NCBI RefSeq assembly: GCF_042683665.1
Contig: NZ_JBHUOO010000007.1
From: Leeuwenhoekiella polynyae
GTDB lineage: Bacteria > Bacteroidota > Bacteroidia > Flavobacteriales > Flavobacteriaceae
Length of the DNA: 64,000 nt
Direction: 5' to 3' (one strand)
Below are positions 61,991 to 64,000 of this stretch, one piece after another (within the stretch, counting starts at the first letter, position 1; each line of letters starts with the position of its first letter). Position numbers and translations under genes: made by a program. The notes beneath the pieces are model-generated. The model was not told where the DNA came from. It did no database searches and saw only the letters and a program-made list of their open reading frames with translations.

Positions 61991-62091
61991 AGTAAACTAC
62001 CTCGGGAAAACCCTATGAATCATTCGTTAAAACAAATTCCCCATTTTGAAACAAGCTTCGGGGTATTAAACCTTTTGGCGGTGCCAATAAA
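61991..62091 (+). repeat. 104-bp dispersed intergenic element, copy 3
   Basis: 101 bp from AGTAAACTACC to TGCCAATAAA, with the closest match to a common consensus. It starts 19 nt after the upstream stop codon. Hairpin GGG-AAAA-CCC at 62004-62013, AATTCCCC near GGGGTATT, and TTGGC-GGT-GCCAA at 62074-62086. It is fused to a terminator that begins 1 nt later. Confidence 0.75.
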
Positions 62092-62092
62092 A

Positions 62093-62118
62093 AAACCCGG
62101 CAAGCACCTACCGGGTTT
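62093..62118. terminator. Hairpin terminator
   Basis: Stem AAACCCGG / CCGGGTTT of 8 bp with a 10-nt loop, next to the end of repeat copy 3 and about 120 nt after the SDR-like gene. It may stop transcription from either side. Confidence 0.75.
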
Positions 62119-62173
62119 CTCATGTTAATCTTCTGGTTGGTCAGAAGAAAGGCTAACACTAACTAACAAAAGT

Positions 62174-63508
62174 CTAAGCTATTGCTCCTTCTAGTTGGAA
62201 CAATTGCGCGTTTAAGTATTGTAAGGCACTTATCTTTTCTCGTGTTGGAACCAAAAGAGAAATGTTGTTATTACTACCGCCATATGCAATCATACGCACC
62301 GGGATAGAATTGAGAATACCAAATGCTTTATACGACTCGTGGTCTGCAATAAGGTTCTCTCCTACAATACAAATAATACTGTGATCTTCTTCGACAGTAA
62401 CTTCAGCAATTACTGAAAGTTCGGTCAATATAGCTTTTAAGTGAGCGGTGTCATCAATGGTTAATGAGATAGCCACCTCAGAAGTAGTAATCATATCAAT
62501 TGAGGTCTCGTGACGGTCAAACACTTCAAAAATCGTTCTCAGGAAACCGTGAGCACCTAGCATACGGTTCGATTTAATTTTTATAGCGGTAATACCATCT
62601 TTTGCAGAAATCGCTTTTAAACCCCGGTTATGGTACTCATTAGAAATTTTAGTTCCGGGAGCAGAAGGCTCAAACGTATTTTTTAACCAAACCGGAATAT
62701 CACGATCTATTACCGGAGCCACGGTTTGCGGATGCAAAATTTTTGCTCCAAAATAAGCAAGCTCTGCTGCTTCGTTATAGGTCAAATGCTCAATAGGGTT
62801 TGTACCTTCTACATAACGAGGATCGTTGTTGTGCAACCCGTCAATATCTGTCCAGATCTGAACACCGGCAGCAGAAACCGCTGCTGCGATAATGGTTGCG
62901 CTAAAGTCGCTTCCACCACGCTTTAGTGTTGCTAAAGAACCCCGCTCATCACGACACACAAAACCTTGTGTAATGTATAATTGAGAAGGGTTTTGTTCCA
63001 ATTGTGGCAATAAAGCTTCAGAAACTGAATCGATGTTTGGGTTTTCAACAGTGCCTACATTCATAAATGTACTTGCGTTTAAAAGCACATTTGCTACCTG
63101 TTCCTGATCTAAGAATTTTGAAATCATCCAGGTAAGGATGGTTTCACCATAAGTCACCAACTCAGCATAGGTGGTTAATGTACGTCCACCAGTTGCGATG
63201 TCTTTTAAAGCAGCTACAAACGTCTCAATTTGAGCTTTTGTTTCTGGCTGATTTTCTGCGGTAAACAGATTCTCTATTGCTTCAAAGTGTTTAGCCTGAA
63301 GCTGCTCCAGCACATTGGTGATTTGTGCAGAATCTTTATCTATACTTGCCTGATTGAGGCTTACTAATAAGTTTGTAACACCAGACATTGCAGAAAGCAC
63401 CACAATCTTTGGCTTTTCGGTAACAGAAAGAATTTCTACTACTTTTCTGATATTTTGAGCACTTCCTACTGAAGTTCCTCCAAATTTTAAAACATTCATC
63501 TTCATCAA
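62174..63508 (-). CDS. lysC: Aspartate kinase (second, canonical)
   Basis: A 444-residue aspartokinase with the standard KFGGTSVGSAQNIRKVV near the N terminus, the LKRGGSDFSATIIAAAVSA substrate-binding motif and two ACT units in the last 140 residues (including AIKIKSNRMLGAHGFLRTIFEVFDRHETSIDMITTSEVAISLTI). It produces 4-phospho-aspartate for the lysine, threonine and methionine pathways. It differs from the other aspartokinase (8653-9906) in the KFGGTS motif and length. The start could also be the second or third Met (63505 or 63499). It is divergent from a gene running off the end of the window. Confidence 0.95.
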   Translation of the reverse strand: MMKMNVLKFGGTSVGSAQNIRKVVEILSVTEKPKIVVLSAMSGVTNLLVSLNQASIDKDSAQITNVLEQLQAKHFEAIENLFTAENQPETKAQIETFVAALKDIATGGRTLTTYAELVTYGETILTWMISKFLDQEQVANVLLNASTFMNVGTVENPNIDSVSEALLPQLEQNPSQLYITQGFVCRDERGSLATLKRGGSDFSATIIAAAVSAAGVQIWTDIDGLHNNDPRYVEGTNPIEHLTYNEAAELAYFGAKILHPQTVAPVIDRDIPVWLKNTFEPSAPGTKISNEYHNRGLKAISAKDGITAIKIKSNRMLGAHGFLRTIFEVFDRHETSIDMITTSEVAISLTIDDTAHLKAILTELSVIAEVTVEEDHSIICIVGENLIADHESYKAFGILNSIPVRMIAYGGSNNNISLLVPTREKISALQYLNAQLFQLEGAIA

Positions 63509-63599
63509 ATTAATGCTGCATAGTTAAGCTGAAAAAAAGAAGCAAGAAAAAAATTCAACAATTTTATATAAATTTGTACAAATTGTTAAATATATAACA

Positions 63600-64000
63600 T
63601 TGAAAACTATAACCTCTGTCGTAGAACAACTTATCAAACACCAGCCGTATACCGAAGATGCGCTGATGCGTAAGATCATCAATTACAGCGCACTAGCCGA
63701 AGATTTTAAACCCAGAATTGAAAAAGAATTAGGCAAGCCAGTCAATGTGGGTTCTGTTGTAATGGCATTGCGACGCTATTATCCGCAGAAACGCCTTGAT
63801 GAAAAAATGATGCGGGACTTGGGAGACATTGTAGTACGCAGCGGCATTACAGATTTTACCTTTCTCAATTCAAACACCATTTTAGAAAGTCAGTCACAAT
63901 TGCTTGAACAGACTAAAAGTATTCCCAAAGCTTATTTAACCTATTCGAGCACCTTTCACGAAAGCAATATTCTGGTTTCTAACGATCTGACCGAGCTTGT
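63600..64000 (+). CDS. Unrecognised protein, N-terminal part (runs off the window)
   Basis: An open frame from TTG 63600 to the window end, 133 codons visible (MKTITSVVEQLIKHQPYTEDA as translated from the TTG). The sequence has an N-terminal helical region, SALAEDFKPRIEKELGKPVNVGSVVMALRRYYP, and then a beta-rich stretch GDIVVRSGITDFTFLNSNTIL. I do not recognise a family. The gene is divergent from lysC with a 91-nt shared promoter region, which may mean a linked function. Confidence 0.7.
   Translation, partial: MKTITSVVEQLIKHQPYTEDALMRKIINYSALAEDFKPRIEKELGKPVNVGSVVMALRRYYPQKRLDEKMMRDLGDIVVRSGITDFTFLNSNTILESQSQLLEQTKSIPKAYLTYSSTFHESNILVSNDLTEL

Noticed and set aside
1..64000. tRNA, rRNA or CRISPR array
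   Set aside because: No cloverleaf ends, rRNA signatures or regularly spaced direct repeats with unique spacers were seen on either strand.
1..64000. Complete insertion sequence or prophage
   Set aside because: No transposase, integrase or phage structural gene was recognised; only repeats and a DUF559 gene suggest mobility.

Overview
The window looks like chromosome from a marine flavobacterium (Bacteroidota, Flavobacteriaceae). The signs are a type IX secretion (type B) C-terminal domain, promoters of the Bacteroidetes form (TTG, 17-19 nt, TAnnTTTG), a one-subunit acyltransferase of the OlsF kind, and a class I ribonucleotide reductase whose small subunit carries an N-terminal ATP-cone, an arrangement described in Leeuwenhoekiella blandensis. 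Leeuwenhoekiella or a close relative is my best guess; this is inference, not proof. No tRNA, rRNA, CRISPR array, prophage or complete insertion sequence was seen.

Layout. 0-6.7 kb: end of a TPR protein, DUF4286, rsmA, mgtE, a thioesterase, a 2-hydroxyacid dehydrogenase, then MarR-VOC-GNAT and a TM2 protein. 6.7-11 kb (minus): OlsF-like acyltransferase, a first aspartokinase, GNAT, TerB. 11.3-25 kb: a DNA-repair set (ligase-associated exonuclease, ATP-dependent ligase, Lhr-type helicase, and later PdeM). It is interrupted twice: by a DUF559 endonuclease gene bracketed by palindromic repeats, and by a complete-looking thiazole/pyrimidine operon (thiS-C-tenI-E-G-H-F) under a TPP riboswitch. 25-29.5 kb: a TspO-like membrane protein, a Xre/RES toxin-antitoxin pair, a flavin disulfide oxidoreductase, and an ECF sigma factor with a membrane partner. 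29.6-43.2 kb: mfd, a HTH membrane protein, M48 peptidase, yraN, LD-carboxypeptidase, metG, tex, histone deacetylase-like hydrolase. 43.3-50.4 kb: a lipoprotein, an acetate-type symporter pair with acs downstream, a frameshifted gene, CD225/DUF2752, ssb. 50.6-51.8 kb: a heavily decayed PLP enzyme pseudogene. 52-64 kb: nrdB-nrdA, a YfiT-type DinB protein, a Zn-ribbon protein, a T9SS-secreted repeat protein, a CBS protein, M28 peptidase, a SDR-like protein, a second aspartokinase, and a partial gene running off the end.

The most interesting material is between genes. A ~104-bp element with three predicted hairpins occurs three times, always 9-23 nt after a plus-strand stop codon and in the same orientation. 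A REP-like palindromic family surrounds the DUF559 gene and recurs at 39.96 kb. The nrdBA upstream region has a perfect DnaA box, a perfect inverted repeat and a tandem repeat. All positions were read by eye from the sequence; no database search or folding program was run.
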